Shown here piece after piece: positions 11,721 through 22,600 of a DNA stretch of 64,000 nt. The position numbers and the translations under genes are program-made. The stretch is taken from positions 11,691,495 to 11,755,494 of the forward strand of contig CM073328.1 in NCBI GenBank assembly GCA_037043015.1, given 5' to 3'. The notes beneath the pieces were generated by a model. The model was not told the DNA's origin. It saw only the letters and a program-made list of their open reading frames with translations, and did no database searches. The DNA comes from Bryum argenteum. Its lineage: Eukaryota; Streptophyta; Bryopsida; Bryales; Bryaceae. Within the stretch, counting starts at the first letter, position 1. Every line of letters starts with the position of its first letter.

Positions 11721-12155
11721 GTTGAAAGACTGCTACTCTGAAAACAATGATCACAACCATTAGATCAAGGAAGAGCATCTTAAGTTGGGAACATCCAATA
11801 ATTTGGTGATTTTGAGATTGAAATCATTTATCTTTGATCCAAAAGAAGAAAAAATATGGTACAAACTTCAGAAGCTTCTGTTGACACCAGGTGAATTTTG
11901 AACTAGTTTACATATGTCACAAAATGTATCCACATTGTTCATTGGAGGAATCCTTTTAAGGTGACTCGTGTTAATTTCAGAGAAATAAAAAACATTAATT
12001 AAAGGATAATAATTCACAATTACAAAAGATTTTCTAAAGCACAAAAATCACATAACTACGTACTGTTGTTTTGCCTACATAATGCTTGTCCCAATTAACT
12101 ACTTAGTGCATGTCGATATTAACTACTCAGTGCATGTCCAAATTAACTACTCAAT

Positions 12156-13486
12156 AGAGAAATCTCCTAAGTAGTCCCCAGTTTGGACCCCAGTTGGTCC
12201 CCAATCTGTCGTTTTGTCAGTTATCCGCTAAGTAGAAGGGATTGGGGACCAAATGCACCAAACTCCGGATCATATGTAAACTAGAAATCTTATGTAGATG
12301 CAAAACTGTATTTCTTCTAAAGTATAATTCAGAAGTCGGCTCAACATGTGAAACAATGAGGCTCATCTCACATTGTAACCTTAAACAGAACATAATGCTG
12401 TATCATAAGTTCTGAATCCTCTCTTTATCAGAGTACGGTATCTGCAGTTCAATCCAAAAGTTCAACTTTGGATGATCGAAATTGCCATTTATCACCAATG
12501 CACAGGTTAGTATCGAAGAATCAAGCATCAAACAAAAACAAAAATCTGCTAATAGCATATCATATGGTTCCAAGCGTTGATGAAAACCTTTCATAATTGA
12601 TACGTGAGGCACCTACTCTTACAACAAGCTCTCATATGTTTCAAAGAGCTGAAATCTTAATCTATTCCCATCAACAAATTATCGGAGGTTGTGCATGGAC
12701 AACCCCACCACTTCAGTAGAGCGTGATCTCTGATCTGTGATGATCTTAATCGCTTCTAAATGAGATATACAAGCATTTGGACATCTCTCCTATAGCTGCA
12801 AAATTAGTGGTTGTTTCAAGATGTGTCACCCTGGAACCTCCCAGTCTCGATGAATAACCAGCAATCGACAAAAGATATTGACATTAGATCTTGTTCGATG
12901 CATCATGGTTGAATAACTGGCTTTAAACCCTAAGCATGTAATCACCTTTTTCTCTCGGTCCTCCATTTGTACACCGGCTTCTGATCAAAATCACTCTTTT
13001 GAATCTTCCGTTTCCTGCCCTTCCCGCTCAATTGCTTCTGCAAATCCACGGCAGACGCCATCTCCTTGAGCTTTTCAGATCGCTCAGTCCGCTCCTGGAT
13101 CTCCTTGGCCAATTTGGAGCGAACCCTAGGCATTTGAAGCAGCTCCGGTGCCCGCTTCACCACTTTCTCACGTATGCTGTCAACTTCGTCGTCATCATCC
13201 TCAACGAATAATACGTGCCTAGATTCATGTTCGCGCTCGGAGGAAGGACCGAGGACTGTAGCCTCTCTACTTTCGTGCTCCTTCGGTCTTACGCGCATCA
13301 CGTTGCGGACTGGGCACGAAGTTGAATTGGGGACCAAACTCAGAAAACCATCAAAATCATGCATTTTTGAGTTTAGTCCCTAGTTCAATCTTAGAGTAAA
13401 AATATGGTGCCCAGTTCGACGTTTGGTCCCTAGTCCAACCAAAACTGGGTGTTTTGGTCCCTAGTCCGTCTTACTTAGCGGATTTC
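12156..13486. mobile_element. TIR transposon carrying a captured gene fragment (Pack-TIR type)
   Basis: The left end reads AGAGAAATCTCCTAAGTAGT and the right end, reverse-complemented, AGAGAAATCCGCTAAGTAAG. They match at 16 of 20 positions, and both are followed by a GGACC(C/A)-type subterminal motif. Flanks are ...CTCAAT and AATGCATG. Unit B has the uninterrupted order ACTCAATGCATG, so AAT is a 3-bp target duplication and the insertion is specific to unit A. A 3-bp duplication fits PIF/Harbinger or CACTA elements; the superfamily is not certain. A related end occurs at 33056 next to a Harbinger-like ORF. The cargo is a UTP11 C-terminal fragment. Confidence 0.7.
12942..13364 (-). pseudogene. 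UTP11: Captured C-terminal fragment of UTP11 (U3 snoRNP/SSU processome protein)
   Basis: UTP11 is a nucleolar small-subunit processome protein. The 140-aa frame holds RHVLFVEDDDDEV, RAPELLQMPRVRSKL, a charged helix KEIQERTERSEKLKEM, LQKQLSGKGRKRK and the terminal KPVYKWRTERKR, which match the order at the C-terminus of UTP11 proteins. The first ~25 residues (MHDFDGFLSLVPN...) derive from the transposon flank. The N-terminal half of UTP11 is absent. The frame has no stop and ends at the natural terminus, so a short chimeric protein is possible, but capture inside a TIR transposon makes a gene fragment more likely. It is absent from unit B. Confidence 0.7.
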
Positions 13487-13591
13487 TCTAATGCATGTCC
13501 AAATTTACTACTCACTGCATGTCTAAATCATCAACTTAGAGAATATGAATAAAAATGCTATTAGCCTATTCTGGAGATGTCTATTCTTTAC

Positions 13592-14013
13592 TCAATGCAC
13601 AGTCTCGTGTTTGGCATCAGCAAAGGTAAACTGGTCTTCTTCCTCCACCAGCACTATGTTGTCGAGATTTTTGACAACGGATTCAGTAGTCACCTGATTA
13701 AAATCATGAGTGATCTGTGAATTATGAAACTTTTATTAACTAGGAATATAGAATTGGTTGCAATTAGAATGCCGGTATTGTCAACCTTGGACAACCAAGC
13801 CCTATCCCCTCTATTATACTGTACACATTTGTGTAACGATCAGACCTTAAGTAGTAAGTTCTAAAATAAATAAAATTTCATTTTTACATTCTGAGTTGCT
13901 ATAAATTTGAGGTTTTAGTCAAACATGCAACATATCTTGCTTAGTAGTGGTAATTTGTGTTTTACCTTTGATGTAGTGCCAACTTTTGATGTAGCCTTCT
14001 CTGCCCTTGAATT
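13592..14013 (-). other. Two putative terminal exons of an unrecognised gene
   Basis: On the minus strand an acceptor TTTTTCAG precedes a 48-bp exon (14013-13966, NSRAEKATSKVGTTSK) that ends at AAG/GTAAAA. A second acceptor TTAATCAG precedes a 102-bp exon (13693-13592, from VTTESVV to FADAKHETVH) with a TGA stop. Both joints are phase 0. Unit B keeps the first exon with a 3-bp deletion, but a 2-bp deletion shifts the frame of the last. Upstream exons are not recognised. A cysteine-containing frame at 17589-17299 (CDGCGCSN..QLKQCS) could belong to the same locus and loosely recalls a MYND finger, but that is weak. Confidence 0.3.
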
Positions 14014-14226
14014 CTGAAAAATGTAAAAATGAAGAATATACTACAGCAATAATAAATTGTGTGTCAATGTAAAGTTATACACATAGTACTAGAGGTCAAG
14101 TAGAGCCACAAAAGAAAGAGCGTCGACATTGCAAGAGACGTAAGATGAACAACAACTCTACCTCCAAAACCCCAACAAATTCCAAATCGATTACCAACGC
14201 CCAAGCCTATATATTGCGTTGAAATC

Positions 14227-15577
14227 TCCTCCCCAGTAACATGCCCTTTACAAATCACCAAATACTACTCTACATTCCCACGTGACAAAATATTTGGCTC
14301 CAATGGCCCTGCCTTTCATTATAAATGGCAAGGAATTGGTTATGCCCATCTACACAACGACGAAACTGCTCAACAAACTATTCACTGGGCCAGGTTAGCT
14401 GCACAACATAACTCCAATGCTATAACCATTGTGGTCATGCCAGACAAGCAATGGTTCCAAAATCCAACCCCATACTCAAGTGAGTTTCCAGATACACACG
14501 TTTTAGCACACTTTGCCGCTGACACAATAACATACGAACAACCCACCGTCTCCACTGACCACAAAAAACCCCGAACAGAATCAAACACAATTCAAATCCT
14601 TTGCATCCACCACAAACAACACCATCTCACAATCACATCGGACACACATAATCTCACAACCACTCTTAGAAATCTATCTATCACTCACTTCCACCTTCAA
14701 GAAATTCCCCCCACACCTGAAAACACCAAGGTCAACAAAAAAAAAAATGGACAAAAATTGGGGGATATTCCTATATCCCCCAACACATACACCCAACTTC
14801 TCAAGCACACCCCCACTCCCACAATACACCACACATCTTCCTATCAAATTCCCTCCAGAATACAGCTATTATACAGACGGATCTTTTATACCACCACAAA
14901 AAACAGCAGAGGGCTATATGCTCCTAGAAACCGCCGGTTATGGCATTTATAACCCAACAAAACCAGAAATACAAATATCAAAAAGACTACCGGGCTTACA
15001 AACCATCTTTAGGGCAGAACTTATGGCCATATACAAAACACTCAAAATCCTTACAACTAGGTACATAGACGAACCCGCATACATATTTACAGATTGCATA
15101 AATTGCTTGTACGTTTTACAAACACACATAACACATCCTACCCTACAAAACAACCACCCCGATTTAAACACTCTCATCGCCATTACAAATATGTTGAAAA
15201 TACGTACACAACCCACTACGTTCCACAAAGTAAGAGCTCATGTTAACATATCCGGAAATGAAAAAGCAGATAAGCTAGCAAAAGTAGGAAACGAGAAAAA
15301 CTATAAATTTGCCCGAAAAAACCACGAATTTGCACACATCACCCCTTTCTATTACCAAAAAGATATATGGCCTGGACCGCACCATAGACCAGATAAGGGA
15401 CCAGTTAGAAACCTAGCTACATACCTTACCAAATACGACCGTGAAAACAACCTCACAATTCTAGCACAAAACTTTCCTAACATAAACAAATGGACCTCCA
15501 ATCCCGATATACATGCAAAATCTTCAAATGCCTTCTGGAAAAATCCAAAAATTACAGACTCCCAAATAACTAGATGA
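14227..15577 (+). pseudogene. LINE ORF2 fragment: connector and RNase H domain
   Basis: The frame is open from the 5' junction (frame of 14227) to about 14740, then continues in the frame of 14747-15577 after a shift near an A11 run. RNase H signatures are visible in order: YTDGS (first Asp), RAELMAIYKTL (Glu), FTDC (second Asp), and VRAHVNISGNEKADKLA (His and final Asp). All catalytic acidic residues are kept. It would degrade the RNA strand in target-primed reverse transcription. It ends prematurely at 15577 (SQITR then stop). The minus-strand frame at 14947-15228 is its shadow. Confidence 0.8.
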
Positions 15578-15799
15578 TATATTTAACTAAATATGGACAG
15601 TCCACGGTTTACAATTACCAGCAACAACTGCAAAATGATTTCTAGAATCTAGGTTTTAAGAAGATAAAATTCAAATATGTAGATTTTAGGGTCATGGATG
15701 GGTGGATCCCCCCATGTTTCAAAGTCCACAAATAAGCCCAAAGTCCATAATTAGTTAAATGATGCTTCTAGCATATTAAAATTCCGCACATGACAATAC

Positions 15800-16531
15800 A
15801 TGGGTAACACACGAAAACAACTATTCTTTGGACATATACAATTCCCAACAAAAACATGCCCTATCTGCAACTCCATAGACGTAGACACATGGCTACACGT
15901 CTTACTTAAATGCCCACACCCAAACATCCACGCACTTAGAATTACCAGACACAATCAGGCAGTTAAAATCATTAAACAACTCATCATGTCCAACACCAAG
16001 TCTAGATGCTACACACTTATAAATGCCGGAAAGCACCTCAGCGCACCCCCAGATAACACATTACCCAGTTGGCTCCTCCCTTGTACTTGCGACACACATA
16101 GATGCCGCTGCAATGCAAGATTTCGACCTGACTTACTTTGTGTAATCGGCCTCCCACACCAAGGCACACCTCCACAAGACCCCAACAACAACATTGCCAT
16201 TCAATATATTGAATTCACATACAGTAATGACAGATTTCCACAAGAAACCATCACAAATAAAACCAATAAATACCAACCATTACTCGACTCAATAGCTGTC
16301 CGTGGCTGGAAAGTCAACCGCCTTATAGTCATTACTTCAGGTGCTAGAGGCACTACTCACACACCATCAATGACCTCATTGGAAACTTCATTCAAACTAA
16401 CCAAAAAACAAATCAAAAACGCATTCAAAACAATTAACATGATAGCCATACAACACACAGCATTAATCCTCCTATATAAACGCAAACTAGAAAACCACCA
16501 AACCCTCCCCACCAATCTCGAACCACCATGA
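15800..16531 (+). pseudogene. LINE ORF2 C-terminus with RT-linked zinc-binding motif
   Basis: After an in-frame TGA just upstream, the frame resumes with QYMGNTRKQLFFGHI, then CPICNSIDVDTWLHVLLKCPH, a CxxC-x8-H-x4-C zinc-binding motif typical of the end of plant LINE polyproteins. A second cysteine cluster follows (LPCTCDTHRCRCNARFRPDLL), then conserved-looking blocks such as YQPLLDSI-VRGWKV and ITSGARGTTH. The stop is at 16529-16531. The segment 15585-15790 between the two frames has no coding sense and may be an insertion or decay. Confidence 0.7.
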
Positions 16532-16676
16532 GAAACAAAAAGGGGGGTAGTGGTACAAACCATCACAGTTAACAACAAGATCAATTCGATCTTCTCGACT
16601 TTCCGGGTAGGGGCCGGGTAGTTGATTTATTTTTCCTGCCATATACTCACAGACAGCCCCAAGCCATGCGAACTGC

Positions 16677-16765
16677 TCAAACGAGCCCGACAAGGTTCGA
16701 ACTCGGACCAACACGATTACAAATGTCCCACACCTCAACCACCCTAGGACTGCACGGCTTGGTGA
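16677..16765 (-). repeat. tRNA-like (SINE-head-like) segment, antisense in the LINE 3' region
   Basis: On the minus strand CCTAGGGTGGTTGAGG resembles a pol III A box, and GGTCCGAGTTCGAACC about 35 bp further resembles a B box. This spacing is typical of tRNA-derived SINE heads. It does not fold as a complete tRNA by eye and lacks a matched acceptor stem. It may be a nested SINE on the opposite strand or an internal part of the LINE 3' UTR. Confidence 0.4.
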
Positions 16766-16995
16766 CCTTGAACCCACCCAAATCCCAATTAAAACATCCA
16801 TTTGCCAAACACTTGCACCCTAAATAGTTCTATCTTGGTTACTTTAGTTTAATCTGGTCTCGGTTACTTTGTATAGTCAGTTTCGTGTGTGTAGTTTAGT
16901 GTCTATTCCCGTAAGGGGTAAGTAGTTTTGTTCTTTTACCACTTTGTCCTGTGGCCATTGAGGTAAAGATATTACGAACAGACGACAGATTCACG

Positions 16996-17017
16996 CCAAT
17001 CTCTTATTGGAGATTGG
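16996..17017 (+). other. LINE 3'-terminal hairpin
   Basis: CCAATCTC pairs perfectly with GAGATTGG across a six-base loop, directly before GGAGTTC and the TA tail. The same position in two other elements (32705-32728 and 33735-33757) carries a stem of different sequence that still pairs. In several plant LINE/SINE pairs the 3' stem-loop is the part recognised by the reverse transcriptase. Confidence 0.6.
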
Positions 17018-17022
17018 AGTTC

Positions 17023-17259
<237 letters not shown>

Positions 17260-18065
17260 TTGAAATTTCAAAAAACGTGAAAGCAAAGTCTCTAGAACCT
17301 AAATGCGCAACCCTACTATACGTCTGGGAGGATTGATCTTCAACCACAGGCCATGCTTGACAGCATCCTCATCTGCATCGAGCAACTGTGTGCCCACGGT
17401 TGCAGGGCTTTGTGTTGCGGAGCGAGTTGTTGTTGGCCTCCAAGTAATCCTTCGGCTACATTGTTTGAGTTGTTCACCGACGTTACTGCATCCGCATCCA
17501 TCACAAGCTTCCTTAGACGCATCTGTCACAAGCCAAGCGCATAAGGTGTCTACGTTTAGCTCCTTAGGGTTAGCTGTTAGTTTAGCCATTCTAATTTAGC
17601 GAAAGAAAACTTACCAATCGATTTATGAATGTCTTCTTTTCATCTAGGCTTGTAGACCATAAATAGAAATATTGACATCTATAGGTTTATTCCAACTGAG
17701 GTCCATCTATAAAATGAATTTGTAAATAAATATTTTTCTTGGAGCCATAATTGGGCTTCAAAGCTAAATTATGCAATAAAAATTTCTTAATTTGGAATTT
17801 GACTTTTCAAATTCTTACACACCTTATAGTATGAAGGAAGCACATAGAAAATATCTTAGGCAAAAATATTAATTTTAAACCCTTCATCTAGGCAGCATTA
17901 AATCCCAAAAACCACTTTCAACATCCTTGGTCCTCCAAGAGTTAAATTTCCCACTTCCACCAATTACAACTTTATTCAATTGTGTGAGTTTTACCGCCAT
18001 TTTACAAAATTCACAAAGTCTTGAAGTTCCTAGTCAAAACTAAAAGGAACATGAAAATCAACGTA

Positions 18066-19011
18066 ACCACCAAACGTCCTTGATTTCAAAAATCGACAAT
18101 TTGAATGAAGGGTAGATACTTTGAAGAGTCATAACTTCTTCATCTCGAGTCTTTTTTTGACTAAATCACTTGGTTTGGGTCTCAAATCAAGTCTACCTTG
18201 TTTGGTAAATATATTAGACCTATAAAATAAAGTATGACTTAATGGCATGCATTTAAGTGAACGCTACTTTTGTTTTTGTATTTTCAAACAAGGTCAAGAT
18301 TTATCACTGCAAGCTAATTATGTGAAATCAAGAATAGTTTATTAGGAATTTTTCTTCATAATCATGATCTTAAGATGAACTCTAAAAACTTTCTAGTGGG
18401 AAGATTTATGATCCAAATACTTTTGGTATATGATTTGCAATGATGTTTACAAAATGAGAAGAGTGAAAAATTGGATGATTTTTGAGAAGCTATATCTCAT
18501 TCATCTACGGTTGGTTTTTGACTTTATTTTTGAGGTTGGAATTCAATAGTCTAGTTTTAGTGTTAGAAACCTTTACAAGATTGAAGATGTTCTGAAGGCA
18601 AGGCATAGATTTGAGTGCAAAGGGTATTGATCTTAACTAATTTTCCTTTGTAAAGTTTTTGGCAGTTTTTGCTATTGCAAGGCTATTATTTTGAGAGAAT
18701 ATGTTTGTTGGTGGAGTCTATTAGAACAAGAGTAGCTTTCTAGATGGTGATTTTTTCCATTGTAGTAGCGTTGGTAGAATATTCACTCCTCGCCAAAAAA
18801 ATTTGAATTTATTTTGCTATTTTGCTTACTAACATGTTTCGATCATGCATTCTATGAAGCCTCATAAGTCAAATTTTGGCCCACACGACCTACAACAACT
18901 CCAGTACAGCTATGTTTAGTTAAGATCTTAATAGTTGATCTTCATTTTCATCTATACCACTTACATTGAAACTGTGACTTTTAGCCAGAAATACCTAATG
19001 ACGTATAGGGG
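18066..19011 (-). mobile_element. TTAA-family element, unit A, reverse orientation
   Basis: The right end is ACGTATAGGGG followed by TTAA (19012-19015). The left end is CCACCAAACGTCC preceded by a degenerate GTAA. Read on the minus strand it is clearly related along its length to the complete element at 30243-31216 (shared TAGCC-AAA-T, GATATAGATGAAAAT and GGGTCTC/GGGACCC blocks). It also occurs in unit B (49572-50518), so it predates the duplication. It is non-coding. Confidence 0.6.
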
Positions 19012-19671
19012 TTAAATATGTACTAGGAAGTAGTTTTGCAATAACAATTTATCAAATTTTAAATTAAGTAAATTCATAAAATTCTTGAATGTAAGTAAAA
19101 GCATCCAACACTAGCTAAAATATGAGGTTAAAAGCTTCCAAATATTGAAAAATGACAGATAAAGCTTTTCATAAAATTCTAAGAATACCTAAATAATACA
19201 TTTGTTGAACTTCAAACATGGCCAAATTTTCTGAAATATTATACAAGGTATTGTGAAATCCAAGAACAATTTAACCCCATAACATATAACCCGAAGAAAG
19301 AGAACAACTCACAACCTTTCCATTTGCAATTCTTCTAAACCGAATATTCTTGAGATAATTCTTCAACTCATCCAATACCTTACAATTCATAAAGCATAGA
19401 TCCTCTAACTTAGAAGACGAGAGGATCTCAAATTGCTATATAAATAAGATTTAGCAACCAAACCTCCTTAAAATAACCAAAGAAGGATAGAAAGCATTTG
19501 AAAATGCTAACAAAATTGTAGAACCATTTTCTACCCTATGAAAGAATACGCCACATAAAAAATAAATTATCCCCTACAAACTTCAAAGATGGCGAGACAT
19601 CTCGGGAAGACCTCGTAAATAAGTCAAACTCTAATTCAATAACTGTAAAAACAAAGAGGCCTCTTTCTTTT

Positions 19672-22600
19672 TCATTGACTCCAAGAAAGAGGCATTTGAA
19701 TATGATAACAACCATTAATATGCATCTCCTTTAAGTTGGTCAACAAACCAAATGATTCTGGAAACCCTACCAAATTCTCGCAGTATGAAAAATCCACCTC
19801 CTTCAAGCTTGAAAGATGGCCAAAATCCTCCGGAAGATCTCGAATTGCTGAAAAACTAACATCTAAGAACCAAAGCTTCTCAAGAGCACCAAATGTAGAT
19901 GGGAGCCTTTCAAATTGCTCACAACCATACATTTCCAACTTCTCCAAGTTGGACAAGCAACCAAATGATTCTGGAAACTCTACCAAATTCGTGCAGTCTG
20001 AAAAATCCACTTCCTTCAAGCTTGAGAGATGGCCAAAATCCTCTGGAAGATCTCGAATTGCTAAAGAACTAAGACGTAAGAACCAAAGCTTCTTAAAATC
20101 ACCAAATGAAGATGGGAGCCTTTCAAACTTCTTACAACCGCGCAACTGCAACTTCTCCAAGTTGGATAAGCAACCAAATGATTCTGGAAACCCTACCAAA
20201 TTCTTGCAGTCTAAAAAAACCAATTCCTTCAAGCTCGAGAGATGGCCAAAATCCTCCGAAAGATCTCGAACTGCTGAAGAACTAAGACGTAAAAACCAAA
20301 GCTTCTTAAGATCACCAAATGAAGATGGGAGCCTTTCAATTTCTTTACAACCTTCCATATCCAACTTCTCCAAGTTGGACAAGCAACCAAATGATTCTGG
20401 AAACCCTACCAAATTCTTGCAGTCTGAAAAAACCAATTCCTTCAAGCTTGAGAGATGGCCAAAATCCTCTGGAAGATCTCGAATTGCTGAAGAACTAAGA
20501 CGTAAGAACCAAAGCTTCTTAAAATCACCAAATGAAGATGGGAGCCTTTCAAACTTCTTACAACCGCGCAACTGCAACTTCTCCAAGTTGGATAAGCAAC
20601 CAAATGATTCTGGAAACCCTACCAAATTCTTGCAGTCTGAAAAAACCAATTCCTTCAAGCTCGAGAGATGGCCAAAATCCTCCGAAAGATCTCGAATTGC
20701 TGAAGAACTAAGACGTAAGAACCAAAGCTTCTTCAGATCACCAAATGAAGATGGGAGCCTTTCAATTTCCTTACAATCTTCCATATTTAACTTCTCCAAG
20801 TTGGTCAACAAACCAAATGATTCTGGAAACCCTACCAAATTCTCGCAGTATGAAAAATCCACCTCCTTCAAGCTTGAGAGATGGCCAAAATCCTCTGGAA
20901 GATCTCGAATTGCTGAAGAACTAACATCTAAGAACCAAAGCTTCTCAAGAGCACCAAATGTAGATGGGAGCCTTTCAAATTGCTCACAACCATACATTTC
21001 CAAATTCTCCAAGTTGGACAAGCAACCAAATGATTCTGGAAACTCTACCAAATTCTTGCAGTCTGAAAAATCCACTTCCTTCAAGCTTGAGAGATGGCCA
21101 AAATCCTCCGAAAGATCTCGAATTGCTGAAGAACTAAGACGTAAGAACCAAAGCTTCTTAAGATCACCAAATGTAGATGGGAGCCTTTCAAACTGCTCGC
21201 AACCATGCATTTCCAACTTTTCCAAGTTGGTCAAGCAACCAAATGTTTCAGGAAACTTTCCGAATGTCTCGCAACCTATCAGATACAATTCTTTCAACCT
21301 CAACAGATTGCCAAAGCTTTGAGGTAATTCTGATAAATGTGTGTTTGATAGATTGATAACTTTTAACATTCTCATGTTGAACATGTCCAAAGAATATGTT
21401 AGTCTTTCACAGCCAGATAATATAAGTGTTTCTAGACCAGAAAGTTCTAATAGGCCTTCAGGTAATGATGTCAAGGATAGACATCCTCCAAGATCCATAT
21501 GCTTTAATTTTCTACAGCATAGAATCCCATTTGATATCGATTCAAGCTTTGAACAATTTTTCAAGAGCAATATTCTTAATTCCTCCAAAGAATTCTGCAA
21601 AACAATTAACTCATATGAGAGAGAGATCAATATTACATTTAAGTACTGCTCGACTTGCAGCACTTCAAAAATTGGAGGCTCTATCCCATGGTTTCGTGAA
21701 CAAGATGCGAACTAAGTACTAAGCCGAAAATATTTCTGAAGAATAAAAAGATACCTGAAGCCCTTGGAATAAATTTTTAATTGCCAGCTAACCATTTCAC
21801 AAAATAAAACAATCCAAAACATGTATTCTTCTAGATTACCCGAATGAGTCCACATTCACCACGGCACATCAAGTATGTATATTCTAAATTAATATCTAAG
21901 GACATAAAATCAAAACAATAATAATTAATCTTCTATAAAATTAAATATTATATTCAATGACAACTTTTATTATCAAGTGTTGTATGAGCAAATTTTCTTG
22001 ATGACTCTATTCTAACCATATGATTTTGAACATTATTCTTTTGGGAGTAGAGAAATCTTACCTCATGCATAGTTTGCTTTGTCCAAATGTGTGTGAGAGC
22101 ACTGCTCCATGATAAGTCTAATACAACTAGGCTCCGAAATTGAAAAGCTGTTGGTAATTGGTCATGAGGAAAGTTTCTCCATTGTAACCATCTTAAGTTC
22201 TTCAAACAACTTGAAAATTCGCCTTTCAATACATAATCACCAAGAAAAAGATATCTTAACTCCTTCAAGCTTTCAAATAAATTTGCTTTGAGAATTTTTG
22301 AAGGTTGTACTCCAACAAGTGATAGTGCTATGACTCCTTCACCCTACACACCACATTCAAAATTTTGTCAAAAACAGACTATCAACATACTTTAGACATC
22401 ACATTACTACTCCCTTGACTTTCAGCGAGCGTAATGATTAAGAAGTCTTTCATTAAATAAAATCATGGTAAATCACAAGTTACTTTCTTTTCAATAGCAT
22501 TGTGAGTAAGACGGCTAAGTATTTATAATGATAAAATATACTCACTTGTTCTGATTGAAGAATCCTTTCTCCTTCAAGGGAGTTCCATACATAAGTTGGC

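Noticed and set aside
19736-21322. Plus-strand 528-aa ORF (also 51260-52879 and 53176-55401)
   Set aside because: Exactly antisense to the LRR exons; its repeat structure follows the 213-bp module and it has no independent start context or family match.
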